Positions 48,148 to 57,501 are shown, counted from the stretch's first letter. The stretch is DNA of 64,000 nt from Pseudomonadota bacterium (GCA_020161855.1 JAIUNJ010000006.1:111127-175126); one strand, 5' to 3'. The notes: a model not told the origin generated them from the letters alone. Program-made: numbers and translations.

Positions 48148-49035
48148 ATGCAGTCAAAAGTCATTATCACATGCGCCGTCACAGGCGCTGGCGACACGGT
48201 GGGCAAGAGCCCGAATGTGCCCGTTACCCCGGAACAGATCGCCAATGCCGCGCTCGAAGCCGCAAGCGCCGGCGCCACGGTCGTTCACTGCCACGTGCGC
48301 GAGCCGAAGACCGGCAAGGGTTCGCGCCGCGTCGACTACTACCGCGATGTGATGGAACGCATCCGCGCCAAGAATAGCGATGTGATCATCAACCTGACCG
48401 CCGGCATGGGTGGTGACGTGGTGATCGGCGACGGCGAGAAGCCGCTCGACTTCGGCCCCGGCACAGATTGCGTAGGCCCCGAGGAACGCCTCGTCCACAT
48501 CAAGGAGCTGCGCCCGGAAATCTGTACCCTCGACTGCGGCACGCTCAACTTCGGCGACGGCAACTCCATCGTCGTGCAGACGCCGACGCAGCTGCGCAAA
48601 CAGGCCGAACTGATCAAGTCCTACGGCGTGAAGCCGGAGATGGAGATCTTCGACTCGGGCAATCTCTGGTTCGCCAACCAGCTGGTCAAGGAAGGCCTGA
48701 TCGCCGACCAGCCGCTCTACCAGCTCTGCCTCGGCATTCCCTGGGGTGCGCCCTTCGACAGCGAGACCATGGCCTACCAGAAGGCGCAGCTGCCGCCGAA
48801 CGCCATCTGGGCCTCCTTCGGCATCGGCCGCAACCAGTTCCCGGCGGTGGCACAGGCGGTGCTGCTCGGCGGCCATGTGCGCGTCGGCCTCGAAGACAAT
48901 CTGTATCTCGAGAAGGGCGTGTTCGCCACCAACGGCACACTCGTCGAAAAGGCCGTGAAGCTCATCGAGCTCCTGGGTACCAAGGTCGCTTCTCCCGAGG
49001 AAGGCCGCGCCATTCTCGGCCTGAAGAAGCGGTGA
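48148..49035 (+). CDS. Beta-keto acid cleavage enzyme (BKACE), dehydrocarnitine-cleaving type
   Basis: A 295-residue TIM-barrel zinc enzyme. Zinc-binding His47 and His49 in VVHCHVREP, the [20 protein letters not shown] opening, and [21 protein letters not shown] match BKACE. Next to carnitine dehydrogenase the substrate is expected to be 3-dehydrocarnitine plus acetyl-CoA, giving betainyl-CoA and acetoacetate (role of CdhC in Pseudomonas). GGAGG ribosome site. First gene of the operon, 5 bp before the dehydrogenase. Confidence 0.87.
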   Translation: MQSKVIITCAVTGAGDTVGKSPNVPVTPEQIANAALEAASAGATVVHCHVREPKTGKGSRRVDYYRDVMERIRAKNSDVIINLTAGMGGDVVIGDGEKPLDFGPGTDCVGPEERLVHIKELRPEICTLDCGTLNFGDGNSIVVQTPTQLRKQAELIKSYGVKPEMEIFDSGNLWFANQLVKEGLIADQPLYQLCLGIPWGAPFDSETMAYQKAQLPPNAIWASFGIGRNQFPAVAQAVLLGGHVRVGLEDNLYLEKGVFATNGTLVEKAVKLIELLGTKVASPEEGRAILGLKKR

Positions 49036-49040
49036 GCGCC

Positions 49041-50030
49041 ATGAAGATCAAGACCGTCGGCATTGCCGGAACCGGCCTCATCGGTGCGGGCTGGGCCGCC
49101 CGCCTGCTCTTCCGTGGCTTTGACGTCATTGCCTATGACGTCTCACCCGCAGCGGAAGAGAAGCTCAAGGCCCAGATCAAGACCGCCTGGCCCTCGCTGG
49201 AGAATCTGCTGGGCAAGCCCAAGAAGAAGGGCAAGCTCAAATTCACGACTGATCTCAAAGAGATGGCATCAAAGTCTGACTTCATACATGAAGCAGCACC
49301 AGAGCGCGAAGAGCTCAAGATCAGGCTCTTCAAGGAGATCGATGCGGCAGCCCGCCCCGACGTGATCATCGCCTCCTCGTCGTCAGGCTTCCTGCCAACC
49401 AACCTGCAGAGCCAGTGCGCCCATCCCGAGCGCATCATCATCGGCCACCCCTTCAACCCGGTCTACCTCCTGCCGCTGGTCGAGACCGTGCCCGGCGAGA
49501 AGACCTCGGAAGAGGCCATGGACCGCGCCGGGGTCTACTTCGAGGCCATCGGCATGCATGTGCTGCGCCTCAAGAAGGAGATCATGGGCTATATCTGCGA
49601 CCGCCTGCAGGAAGCCCTGTGGCGCGAGGCGCTGCACATCCTCAACAAGGACATCGGCACCACCGGAGACATCGACGATTCCATCGTCTATTCGGCGGGC
49701 ATGCGCTGGGCCTTCATGGGTTCATTCCTCACCTATCATCTCGCAGGTGGCCCCGGCGGCATGCGCGACTTCATCAAGCAATTCGATCCGACGCTTGAAC
49801 TGGACTGGACCGACCTCAAGTTCCCCAAGTGGAACGCCACGCTGGAACAGCGGCTGGTCGAGGGTTGCGAAGCCCAGGCAGGCGGCCGCGCGGTGCGGGA
49901 GATCGAGGCCAAGCGCAACGCCGTGCTGGTCGACATGATGAAGCTCTTCAAGAAGCACAAGATCGGTGCCGGCCTTGTGCTCGACCGCGAGATCAAGGCA
50001 ATGAAGAAGCCCAAGGGCAAGAAGAAGTGA
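49041..50030 (+). CDS. lcdH: L-carnitine 3-dehydrogenase
   Basis: A 329-residue 3-hydroxyacyl-CoA-dehydrogenase-fold enzyme. NAD motif GTGLIG at 10-15, IASSSSGFLPT and GHPFNPVYLLPLVE hold the catalytic region, and the C-terminal domain matches carnitine dehydrogenase (GDIDDSIVYSAGMRWAFMG, TYHLAGGPGGMRDFI). It oxidises L-carnitine to 3-dehydrocarnitine. The thioesterase domain fused to some LcdH proteins is absent. Gene lies between BKACE and an SDR. Confidence 0.88.
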   Translation: MKIKTVGIAGTGLIGAGWAARLLFRGFDVIAYDVSPAAEEKLKAQIKTAWPSLENLLGKPKKKGKLKFTTDLKEMASKSDFIHEAAPEREELKIRLFKEIDAAARPDVIIASSSSGFLPTNLQSQCAHPERIIIGHPFNPVYLLPLVETVPGEKTSEEAMDRAGVYFEAIGMHVLRLKKEIMGYICDRLQEALWREALHILNKDIGTTGDIDDSIVYSAGMRWAFMGSFLTYHLAGGPGGMRDFIKQFDPTLELDWTDLKFPKWNATLEQRLVEGCEAQAGGRAVREIEAKRNAVLVDMMKLFKKHKIGAGLVLDREIKAMKKPKGKKK

Positions 50031-50091
50031 GTATCAGCGCGTGGCGATCGTCCACGCGCTGCGTGCTCCATATGTCGCAGCGGAGGAACGC

Positions 50092-50859
50092 ATGTCTCAA
50101 CGCGTCATGATCACGGCGGCGGCCACCGGCATCGGCCGCTGCATCGCCCGCACCTTCCATGAGAACGGTGCGAAAGTTCACGTCTGCGATGTGAACGAAG
50201 AGGCGCTTGAAAACTTCCGGGAGGAGTTTCCGGAGATCGGCGCAACCCACGTCAACGTGCGCAGCGAAGCTGAAGTCGAAGCATGGTTCGACGAAGCGCT
50301 CGACGACCTCGGCGGCCTCGACGTCATGGTCAACAATGCCGGCATCAAGGGCCCGACAGCGCAGGTCGATGACATCGACTATGCCGACTGGAAGGAATGC
50401 CTGGAAGTGGGCATCGACTCGTATTTCTTCTGCGCCCGCCGCACCGCCCCCATCCTCAAGGACCAGCGCGGCGGCACCATCATCAACCTCTCGTCAACGG
50501 CAGGCCTTTTCGGCTTCGGCAACCGCACACCCTACGCGGTCGTGAAATGGGGCGTGATCGGCTTCACAAAATCGCTGGCGATCGAACTTGGCCCCTTCAG
50601 CGCCACCTGCAATGCCATCTGCCCGGGCGTTGTGAAGGGTGACCGCATCAACCGCGTGATCCAGGGTGAAGCCGACTTGCGCGGCGTGCCCTTCGAGACA
50701 GTGGCAGCCCAGATGGTGGGCGGCCAGTCGATCCCGCGCTTTGTCGAACCACAGGAGATTGCCGACATGGCCTTCTTCCTCGCCTCCCCGGCGGCAAAAA
50801 TGGTGAACGGCCAGGCCATCGCCGTCGATGGCCATTCCGAAACTTTCCACATCAGGTGA
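50092..50859 (+). CDS. Short-chain dehydrogenase/reductase in the carnitine operon
   Basis: A 255-residue classical SDR. Cofactor motif TAAATGIG (TGxxxGIG degenerate at the first Gly), NNAG, and the YxxxK pair in TPYAVVKWG. Start at 50092 has GGAGG 5-9 bases upstream. In this setting it might act on a hydroxyacyl or quaternary-amine alcohol. Substrate not deducible. Six bp before the acyl-CoA dehydrogenase. Confidence 0.83.
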   Translation: MSQRVMITAAATGIGRCIARTFHENGAKVHVCDVNEEALENFREEFPEIGATHVNVRSEAEVEAWFDEALDDLGGLDVMVNNAGIKGPTAQVDDIDYADWKECLEVGIDSYFFCARRTAPILKDQRGGTIINLSSTAGLFGFGNRTPYAVVKWGVIGFTKSLAIELGPFSATCNAICPGVVKGDRINRVIQGEADLRGVPFETVAAQMVGGQSIPRFVEPQEIADMAFFLASPAAKMVNGQAIAVDGHSETFHIR

Positions 50860-50865
50860 CATCTC

Positions 50866-52029
50866 ATGGATTTCAATCTCAGCGAAGAACAGCAGATGAT
50901 CGTCAAGACGACGCGCGATTTTGTCGTCAACGAGCTCTACCCCCATGAGGCCGAGATCGAGGAAACGGGCGTGCTGCGCCCGGAGCTGCGCGACTCGATC
51001 AAGAAGAAGGCCATGGAAGCCGGCCTCTATGCTGCGAACCTCCCCGCCGAGGTGGGTGGTGCAGGCCTCGATACGCTGACCTGGGTGCTCTATGAGAAGG
51101 AACTGGGCAAGGCCAACTATGCCCTGCACTGGACCTGCGTGTTCCGGCCTTCGAACATCCTCATGGCCTGCAACGAGGAGCAGCGGCAGAAGTATCTCTA
51201 TCCCGCGGTGCGCGGCGAAGCCTCCGACTGCCTAGCCATGACCGAGCCCGGCATTGGCTCCGACCTGCGCGGCATGAAGACCTTCGCCAAGCAGGACGGC
51301 GACTGGTTCGTCATCAATGGCACCAAGCATTTCATCAGCCATGCTGACGAATCCACTTTCTGCATCCTCTTTGCAGCGACGGGAGAAGAAGAAACATCGC
51401 GCGGCAAGAAGAAGCTGATCACCGCCTTCCTGATCGACATCGGCACGCCCGGCTTCACGGTGCGCATGGGCTACAAGAACGTCAGTCACCGCGGCTACAA
51501 CAACTGCATTCTCGAGTTCAACGATTGCCGCGTGCACAAGTCGCAAATCCTCGGCGAGATTCACAAGGGCTTCGAGGTTGCCAATGAATGGCTGGGCGCC
51601 ACGCGCCTGCAGGTCGCTTCCACCTGCCTTGGGCGGGCCGAGCGGGCGCTGGAACATGCCAAGCAGTATGCGGTGGACCGCGTGCAGTTCGGCCAGCAGA
51701 TCGGCAAGTTCCAGGGCGTGTCCTTCAAGCTTGCCGACATGGCGCTGGAACTGAAGGCAGCCGAGCTACTCACCCGCGAGGCCGCCTGGAAATTCGACCA
51801 GAAGACCGTAACCGACATGGACATGGCGATGGCCAAGCTGAAGGCCACCGAAGTTCTGGCCTTCATTGCCGACGAGGCGATCCAGATTCACGGTGGCATG
51901 GGCCTGATGAGCGACCTGCCGCTGGAGCGTATCTGGCGCGACGCCCGCGTGGAACGCATCTGGGAAGGCACCAGCGAAATCCAGCGCCACATCATCAGCC
52001 GTGCGCTGCTGCGGCCGCTGGGAGGCTGA
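50866..52029 (+). CDS. Acyl-CoA dehydrogenase in the carnitine operon
   Basis: A 387-residue flavoenzyme. LAMTEPGIGSDLRGMKTFA holds the FAD/substrate binding motif, and Glu367 in RIWEGTSEIQRHI is the catalytic base position. It is closer to general acyl-CoA dehydrogenases than to CaiA. Its place suggests oxidation of gamma-butyrobetainyl-CoA to crotonobetainyl-CoA. Cotranscribed with a GNAT gene 3 bp downstream. Confidence 0.87.
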   Translation: MDFNLSEEQQMIVKTTRDFVVNELYPHEAEIEETGVLRPELRDSIKKKAMEAGLYAANLPAEVGGAGLDTLTWVLYEKELGKANYALHWTCVFRPSNILMACNEEQRQKYLYPAVRGEASDCLAMTEPGIGSDLRGMKTFAKQDGDWFVINGTKHFISHADESTFCILFAATGEEETSRGKKKLITAFLIDIGTPGFTVRMGYKNVSHRGYNNCILEFNDCRVHKSQILGEIHKGFEVANEWLGATRLQVASTCLGRAERALEHAKQYAVDRVQFGQQIGKFQGVSFKLADMALELKAAELLTREAAWKFDQKTVTDMDMAMAKLKATEVLAFIADEAIQIHGGMGLMSDLPLERIWRDARVERIWEGTSEIQRHIISRALLRPLGG

Positions 52030-52032
52030 AAC

Positions 52033-52485
52033 ATGGCGGACATTCTGATCCGCAAGGCGGAGGCTGGCGACGAGGCGCGATGGCGGGAGCTCTTTGCCGC
52101 CTACAACAAGTTCTATCGCGCCAGCGTTCCCGAAGACGTGGTCAGGCACACCTGGGCCCGCATTCTCGATCCGCAGAACGGCATGGAAGCACTGGTGGCC
52201 GTGCAGGACGGCAGGGTCGTGGGTATCTGCAACTACCTCTTCCACGACTCTACCTGGAGCATACGGCCCAGCTGCTACCTCGAAGATCTTTTCGTCGATC
52301 CCGAGTGCCGTGGCGGCGGCGCAGCGCGGAAGCTGATCCTCGCCTGCGAGGCTGACGCGCGCGCCAAGAACGCCCGGCGGCTCTACTGGCAGACGCAGGA
52401 ATACAACGCCGCCGCCCGCTCGCTTTACGACACGATTGTTCCGCGCTCGTCATTCATCGTCTACCGCAAGAGCCTCGAAGAATAA
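52033..52485 (+). CDS. GNAT family N-acetyltransferase
   Basis: A 150-residue acetyltransferase-fold protein. The acetyl-CoA loop is DLFVDPECRGGGAARKLI, with WQTQEYNAAARSLYD after it. Substrate unknown; it could acylate a small amine or modify the neighbouring CoA ligase, as Pat does for acyl-CoA synthetases, but this is inference. Sits 6 bp before the ligase. Confidence 0.83.
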   Translation: MADILIRKAEAGDEARWRELFAAYNKFYRASVPEDVVRHTWARILDPQNGMEALVAVQDGRVVGICNYLFHDSTWSIRPSCYLEDLFVDPECRGGGAARKLILACEADARAKNARRLYWQTQEYNAAARSLYDTIVPRSSFIVYRKSLEE

Positions 52486-52491
52486 GCCGCC

Positions 52492-54525
52492 ATGACACGT
52501 CTCGCCCGCTTCATCTCCCCGCGTTCGATCGCCTTCATTGGCGGGAATGAATGCGAGATCGCCATCCGGCGCACCAAGGAATTCAACTTCGACGGCAAGA
52601 TCTATGCCGTCCATCCCAAGCGCGAACAGCTTGCGGGCATCGCCACGGTCAAGTCGGTGGAGGAGATCGATGGCCCCATCGACGCGGCCTTTATCGCCGT
52701 GAAGCGCGAACCCACGGTGGATGTCGTGCGCCAACTCCGCGCCAAGGGCTGCTCGGGTGCTGTGATCTATGCCGCTGGCTTTGCCGAGGCCGGCGACACG
52801 GCCCTGCAGGACCAGCTTCTGGCCGCCGCCGATGGCATGCGGCTCATGGGCCCCAATTGCTACGGCTTCGTCAACGGCCTCGGGCGCGTTGCATTGTGGC
52901 CCGATGAACATGGCATCAGGCCGCTGGAACGCGGCATCGCCATCATCACGCAATCAGGCAATATCGCCTGCAACCTGACCTTCACCAAGCGCGCCCTGCC
53001 CCTCGCCTGCGTCTTTGCCATCGGCAACCAGGCCGATGTCGACATGTCGGACATGATCGCCGCCCTCGCGCAGGATGAGCGCATCACAGCCGTGGGCCTG
53101 CATGTCGAAGGCCTGAAGGACCTCCCGGCTTTCGCCCGGGCCTGCGAGGCGGCACGCGCCGCACGCAAGCCCATTGTCGTGCTGAAGACCGGGCGTTCCG
53201 AACAGGGCGCCAAGGTGGCGATGAGCCACACGTCATCGCTCGCCGGTGCCGACCAGCTCTATGACGCGCTGTTCGAGCGCCATGGCGTGGTGCGCTCGAC
53301 ATCGATCACGGCCTTTGTGGAGACCTTGAAGTTCCTGCATTTCGGTGCGCTGGCTGGTGGCCGGCTTGTTTCGCTCTCGTGTTCGGGTGGCGAAGCGGCA
53401 CTGGCCGCCGATCTCGCCATGGGCCGTGGTGTTTCCTTCCCGCCCTTCGATCCGGTCACCAGGCCCAAGGTGGCGGCGACGCTCAACGAGTTCGTGGCCA
53501 TCGACAACCCGCTCGACTACCACACCTTCATCTGGAACCAGGAAGAGAAGCTGACCAACACCTTCACGGCGGTGTTGTCCGGTGGCTTCGACGTGGCGAT
53601 GCTGATCCTCGACACGCCAACCCAGCCGCACATGGATCCTGCCGCCTGGCTCAAGACGGCGCGTGCCTTCCGTCAGGCAGCCCAGAGCAACAAGGCCCGG
53701 GCCGCCGTGGTGGCCACCCTGCCCGAATGCCTGCCGCTCGACCTCGCCGATGAACTGGCACAATCCGGCATTGCCCCGATGTTCGGCCTTGATGACGCGC
53801 TCACGGCCTTTGAGGCCGCGGCAAGGCTCGGCGAGAACTGGGCCCGCAGTGAGAAGGCGCCGGAGCTTGCTCCCGCCAATGCGCCCGGCGGCACCGACAG
53901 CGTGCTGAGCGAGATCGCAGCCAAGGCATTGCTCAAGGGCTTCGGCCTCAGCGTTCCGGATGGTGCAGAATGCAACATTGCGGAAGCCCCGCAGCTTGCC
54001 GACCGGATCGGCTATCCGGTGACGCTCAAGGTGTCCTCCGCCGCCATCGCCCACAAGACCGAAGCAGGTGGTGTTGCCCTCAATCTGAAGAACCGTGATG
54101 AGGTGGCCGCCGCAGCCCAGCGCATGGCGAAGCTCTCGGACAAGGTTCTGGTCGAGCGCATGGTGACGGGAGCCGTGACCGAACTGATCATTGGCGTGAA
54201 ACGCGATCCGCAGTTCGGCCTGGCGCTTGTTGTTGGCGCAGGCGGCATCCTCACCGAGCTCCTGAAGGATTCGGCAGCGCTGCTGTTGCCCACTTCGCGC
54301 GCAGAAATCGCCCGTGCCCTGAAAGGCCTGAAGGTGTGGAAGCTGGTCGAAGGCTTCCGTGGCAAGTCCGGCGATCCGGAAGCGATCATCGCCGCCGTTG
54401 AGGCCGTCGCCACTTTCGCCCAGACCCACCGCGGCACGCTCGAGGAACTTGATGTCAACCCGCTGCTCGTCCTCCCGAAGGGCGCTGTTGCAGTCGATGC
54501 TCTCGTAAGGATGAGGAAGCCATGA
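52492..54525 (+). CDS. ADP-forming acyl-CoA synthetase (acetate-CoA ligase family)
   Basis: A 677-residue NDP-forming ligase: CoA-binding domain (about 1-125), succinyl-CoA ligase-like domain (about 145-440) with the phospho-His246 in VAMSHTSSLAGAD, and C-terminal ATP-grasp domain (about 460-677; YPVTLKVSSAAIAHKTEAGGV, DVNPLLVLP). It would activate a carboxylate such as gamma-butyrobetaine, crotonobetaine or carnitine to its CoA ester, replacing CaiC/CaiB. Stop overlaps the next ATG by 4 bases. Confidence 0.87.
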   Translation: MTRLARFISPRSIAFIGGNECEIAIRRTKEFNFDGKIYAVHPKREQLAGIATVKSVEEIDGPIDAAFIAVKREPTVDVVRQLRAKGCSGAVIYAAGFAEAGDTALQDQLLAAADGMRLMGPNCYGFVNGLGRVALWPDEHGIRPLERGIAIITQSGNIACNLTFTKRALPLACVFAIGNQADVDMSDMIAALAQDERITAVGLHVEGLKDLPAFARACEAARAARKPIVVLKTGRSEQGAKVAMSHTSSLAGADQLYDALFERHGVVRSTSITAFVETLKFLHFGALAGGRLVSLSCSGGEAALAADLAMGRGVSFPPFDPVTRPKVAATLNEFVAIDNPLDYHTFIWNQEEKLTNTFTAVLSGGFDVAMLILDTPTQPHMDPAAWLKTARAFRQAAQSNKARAAVVATLPECLPLDLADELAQSGIAPMFGLDDALTAFEAAARLGENWARSEKAPELAPANAPGGTDSVLSEIAAKALLKGFGLSVPDGAECNIAEAPQLADRIGYPVTLKVSSAAIAHKTEAGGVALNLKNRDEVAAAAQRMAKLSDKVLVERMVTGAVTELIIGVKRDPQFGLALVVGAGGILTELLKDSAALLLPTSRAEIARALKGLKVWKLVEGFRGKSGDPEAIIAAVEAVATFAQTHRGTLEELDVNPLLVLPKGAVAVDALVRMRKP

Positions 54526-55304
54526 CCAACCCGATCAAAACCGAACGCCGTGGCCGCGTGCTGGAAGTGACCATCGACCGGCCCAAGGCCAATGCCATTG
54601 ATGCCGCCACGAGCCGCATCATGGGCGATGTCTTTGCGAGCTTTCGTGACGACCCTGAACTGCGCGTCGCGGTGCTGACCGCAACGGGGGAAAAGTTCTT
54701 CTGTCCGGGCTGGGATCTGAAGGCAGCAGCCAACGGCGAGCGGCCTGACGTCGACTATGGTGTCGGCGGCTTCGGTGGCCTGCAGGAACTCAAGGGCCTG
54801 AACAAGCCGGTGATCTGCGCCGTGAACGGCCTCGCCTTCGGTGGCGGCTTCGAGATCATGATTTCCTGCGACATCATCATCGCCGCAGAACATGCAACCT
54901 TCGCCCTGCCCGAAATCAACTCCGGCACGGTGGCCGATGCTGCAACGATCAAGCTGCCGCGCTTCATTCCCTATCACGTGGCGATGGAGATGCTCTTCAC
55001 CGGCCGGCGCATCGACACGGCAGAAGCCAAGCAGTGGGGCATCATCAATGAAGTGGTACCGGCCGACAGGCTGATGGCACGGGCCCGCGAATTGGCCGAA
55101 CAACTCGCAGACGGCCCGCCGCTGGTCTATGCCTGCATCAAGGAAATCAGCCGCGAGACCATGCACCTGCCCATCCAAGAGGCGTTCAACATGGTGACCA
55201 AGCGCAAGCTGCCCACGGTGGACAAGCTCTATTCCTCGGATGACCAGATGGAGGGCGCACGGGCCTTCGCCGAAAAGCGCAAGCCGGTGTGGAAGGGCAA
55301 GTAA
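54522..55304 (+). CDS. caiD: CaiD-like crotonobetainyl-CoA hydratase
   Basis: A 260-residue crotonase. It aligns with E. coli CaiD along its whole length: DRPKANAIDAATS, FFCPGWDLKAAANGE, VNGLAFGGGFE with Glu111, FALPE with Glu131, FAEKRKPVWKGK at the end. It would hydrate crotonobetainyl-CoA to L-carnitinyl-CoA. Last gene of the operon, with a terminator following. Other enoyl-CoA hydratases are possible, but the GWDLKAA and PVWKG segments favour CaiD. Confidence 0.8.
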   Translation: MTNPIKTERRGRVLEVTIDRPKANAIDAATSRIMGDVFASFRDDPELRVAVLTATGEKFFCPGWDLKAAANGERPDVDYGVGGFGGLQELKGLNKPVICAVNGLAFGGGFEIMISCDIIIAAEHATFALPEINSGTVADAATIKLPRFIPYHVAMEMLFTGRRIDTAEAKQWGIINEVVPADRLMARARELAEQLADGPPLVYACIKEISRETMHLPIQEAFNMVTKRKLPTVDKLYSSDDQMEGARAFAEKRKPVWKGK

Positions 55305-55334
55305 GGCCCTAAAACCTCAGAACAGCACCTAGAA

Positions 55335-55360
55335 AAAGGCCGCCCGTTCAGGCGGCCTTT
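55335..55360. terminator. Bidirectional rho-independent terminator after caiD
   Basis: GGCCGCC (55338-55344) and GGCGGCC (55351-55357), six-base loop, flanked by AAA and TTT. It ends the carnitine operon and, from the other side, the 42-aa gene. Confidence 0.8.
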
Positions 55361-55406
55361 CGGAGGTTCGGCGGGGAGTGAACAACCGCCGGTTCAGGGG
55401 TTGAGA

Positions 55407-55535
55407 TCAGACGCCCCAGAGGCGCGAATTGCGGCGCACTTCAACGTGGGTCTGCTCAAGCATGCGGATGGCAGCCGGATCAGCGGTGAAAGCGAAGGCA
55501 ACCTTGCGGGCGGCGTTGGAAAGGAACTTGGTCAT
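55407..55535 (-). CDS. Small ORF, 42 aa, divergent from a LysR gene
   Basis: Forty-two codons starting MTKFLSNAARKVAFAFTADP and ending NSRLWGV. An amphipathic, basic N-terminus and good GC-rich codon use. It has a 122-bp gap to the divergent LysR regulator with AT-rich sequence and is followed by a terminator, so expression is likely. No family recognised. Confidence 0.5.
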   Translation of the reverse strand: MTKFLSNAARKVAFAFTADPAAIRMLEQTHVEVRRNSRLWGV

Positions 55536-55657
55536 TGCTTTAATCTTTCATTTAGAAATCGTTGATGGTCTTCATATAGTGAATTGCCAGAACAAAGAGA
55601 AACGACTAATTTTCAGCACACCATCAAATTTCATTTGAAGATCGCCACGGTTTTGCC

Positions 55658-56599
55658 ATGCTTGAGCTGTTTCCGGGCCTCCGGTCCCTCCGCGCCTTCG
55701 ACGCTGCAGCCCGGCATTTGAGCTTTACGCGGGCCGCCGATGACCTGGCCGTGACCCCCGCCGCCATCAGCCACCAGATCAAGGAACTTGAAGCACAGCT
55801 GGGCGTTACACTTTTTGCGCGCACCAGCAGGTCAATGCAGCTGACGCGCGAAGGCGAGATCCTGCAGGTCGCCGCCCACGAATCGCTGGAAGTTCTGTCG
55901 CGGGCCGTGATGCGCCTCAAGCGGCTGGAAAACCGCAGCCAGATCAGGGTTTCGGCCTCCCCGTCGCTGGCCGCCAAATGGCTGGTGCCGCGCCTGGACC
56001 GCTTCCTTGCCCTCAGGCCGGGCTCGGACGTGCGGCTCGACGTCTCCCATGCCGTCGTCGATTTCGACCGCGAGGACATTGACATCGCCATCCGCTTCGG
56101 CGAGGGCCGATATCCGGGTCTCCGCGCCGACCTCCTGTTCCAGGACAATGTCTTCCCGGTGTGCAGCCCGCGCATCATTTCCAAGGACAAGCCGCTGAAG
56201 CACCCGCGCGATCTCCTGCGCCACACCCTCATCCACCTCGACTGGGAAGCCCAGGGCTCGCCCTGGCCCAACTGGGCCATGTGGATGAAGGCCGCGGGCG
56301 TCAACGACTTCGACGACCGCTCCGGCCTGCACTTCGGCCAGACCTCCTTTGCCGTGCAGGCGGCGATCGACGGCATGGGCGTGGCGCTGGGAGATTCCAA
56401 CCTCGTGGCCGACGACCTCGCGGCCGGACGGCTGGTCAAGCCCTTCGAACTATCGCTGCGGGCCCCCAAGCAGTTCGCCTACTACGTCATCACGCGGCCC
56501 GACACCTCGGACGCGCCTCTCGTCAACGCCTTCCGGGACTGGTGCATGGACGAGGCCCGCCTTACAGAAGCCAAGAACACGGAGCCTGATGCCGCATGA
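55658..56599 (+). CDS. LysR-family regulator, GcvA-like
   Basis: A 313-residue regulator: helix-turn-helix in residues about 3-62 (LRSLRAFDAAARHLSFTRAADDLAVTPAAISHQIKELE) and a periplasmic-binding-like effector domain. The subgroup is GcvA-like (ASPSLAAKWLVPRL, FGQTSFAVQAAIDGMGVALG). Target unknown; the divergent 42-aa gene is one candidate. Overlaps the phosphoesterase start by 4 bases. Confidence 0.88.
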   Translation: MLELFPGLRSLRAFDAAARHLSFTRAADDLAVTPAAISHQIKELEAQLGVTLFARTSRSMQLTREGEILQVAAHESLEVLSRAVMRLKRLENRSQIRVSASPSLAAKWLVPRLDRFLALRPGSDVRLDVSHAVVDFDREDIDIAIRFGEGRYPGLRADLLFQDNVFPVCSPRIISKDKPLKHPRDLLRHTLIHLDWEAQGSPWPNWAMWMKAAGVNDFDDRSGLHFGQTSFAVQAAIDGMGVALGDSNLVADDLAAGRLVKPFELSLRAPKQFAYYVITRPDTSDAPLVNAFRDWCMDEARLTEAKNTEPDAA

Positions 56600-57489
56600 T
56601 TTCACGACGCGGCTTCTTCCGCTGGCTGGGCGGCCTGGCCCTCGCCGGCCTCTCCACCGCCACCTATGCCCTCGCCATCGAACCCGGCTTCCGCCTGCGC
56701 CAGGTCACCTACAGCTTCACGCCGCCGCGCTGGACACCCGGCCTCAAACTGAAGGTCGTGGCACTTGCCGATCCGCATCTGGCGGAACCCATCATGCCGC
56801 TCAGCCGCTGGCTGAAAATCATGGATGCCGCCAATGCCATCGAGCCTGATCTCATCGTCCTGCTCGGCGACTATCTCGGCACCCACCGCTTCGTGAGCAA
56901 GGAACTGCCGATCGACAGCGTTCCCTCATCCGCCCCCCGCCTCAAGGCACTACTCGGCGTTTATGCCATCACCGGCAATCACGACTGGTGGGGCGATCCC
57001 GTCGCCCAGGCCGCGGGCCACGGCCCGCTCGAGGTCCAGCGGCTGTTCGAGGCCCAGGGCATTCCGGTTCTCGAAAACAAGGCCGTGCGCCTGGAGAAGG
57101 ACGGCCTGCCCTTCTGGCTTTCTGGCACATCGAGCATGGTTGCCATCAAGCGCCCCGGGCACAGCAACTTCGAGAGCCGCGCCGACATTCCCGGCACCAT
57201 GGCGCAGGTCACGGATGACGCGCCTATCATTCACATGGCGCACGAGCCCGACCTCATCGTCGATCTTCCGGAGCGCATCTCCGTCACCCTCTCGGGCCAT
57301 ACGCATGGCGGGCAGATCCGCCTCTTCGGCTGGTCGCCGATTGTGCCCTCAATGTATGGCAACCGCTTCGCCTATGGCCACGTGATCGAAGAGGGCAAGC
57401 ATCTCATCGTCTCCGGAGGCCTCGGCTGCTCGATCATGCCGGTGCGCTTCGGCATGCCACCCGAGATCACCGTGCTTGAGCTGGGCTGA
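56596..57489 (+). CDS. Tat-exported metallophosphoesterase
   Basis: A 297-residue protein with a twin-arginine signal (SRRGFFRWLGGLALAGL). Calcineurin-like motifs: ADPHL, LLGDYLG, TGNHDWWG, MAHEPD and LSGHTHGGQ supply the metal-binding residues. Related YkuE/YaeI proteins act on lipid or cell-surface phosphoesters. Translationally coupled to the LysR gene. Confidence 0.88.
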   Translation: MISRRGFFRWLGGLALAGLSTATYALAIEPGFRLRQVTYSFTPPRWTPGLKLKVVALADPHLAEPIMPLSRWLKIMDAANAIEPDLIVLLGDYLGTHRFVSKELPIDSVPSSAPRLKALLGVYAITGNHDWWGDPVAQAAGHGPLEVQRLFEAQGIPVLENKAVRLEKDGLPFWLSGTSSMVAIKRPGHSNFESRADIPGTMAQVTDDAPIIHMAHEPDLIVDLPERISVTLSGHTHGGQIRLFGWSPIVPSMYGNRFAYGHVIEEGKHLIVSGGLGCSIMPVRFGMPPEITVLELG

Positions 57490-57501
57490 ACCGGCAGCCG
57501 C

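Noticed and set aside
48468-49040. N-terminal extension of lcdH into the BKACE gene
   Set aside because: It would overlap BKACE out of frame; LcdH similarity begins at the ATG at 49041.
55305-55334. A second terminator directly after caiD
   Set aside because: Only the hairpin at 55335-55360 has both a stable stem and a T tract.
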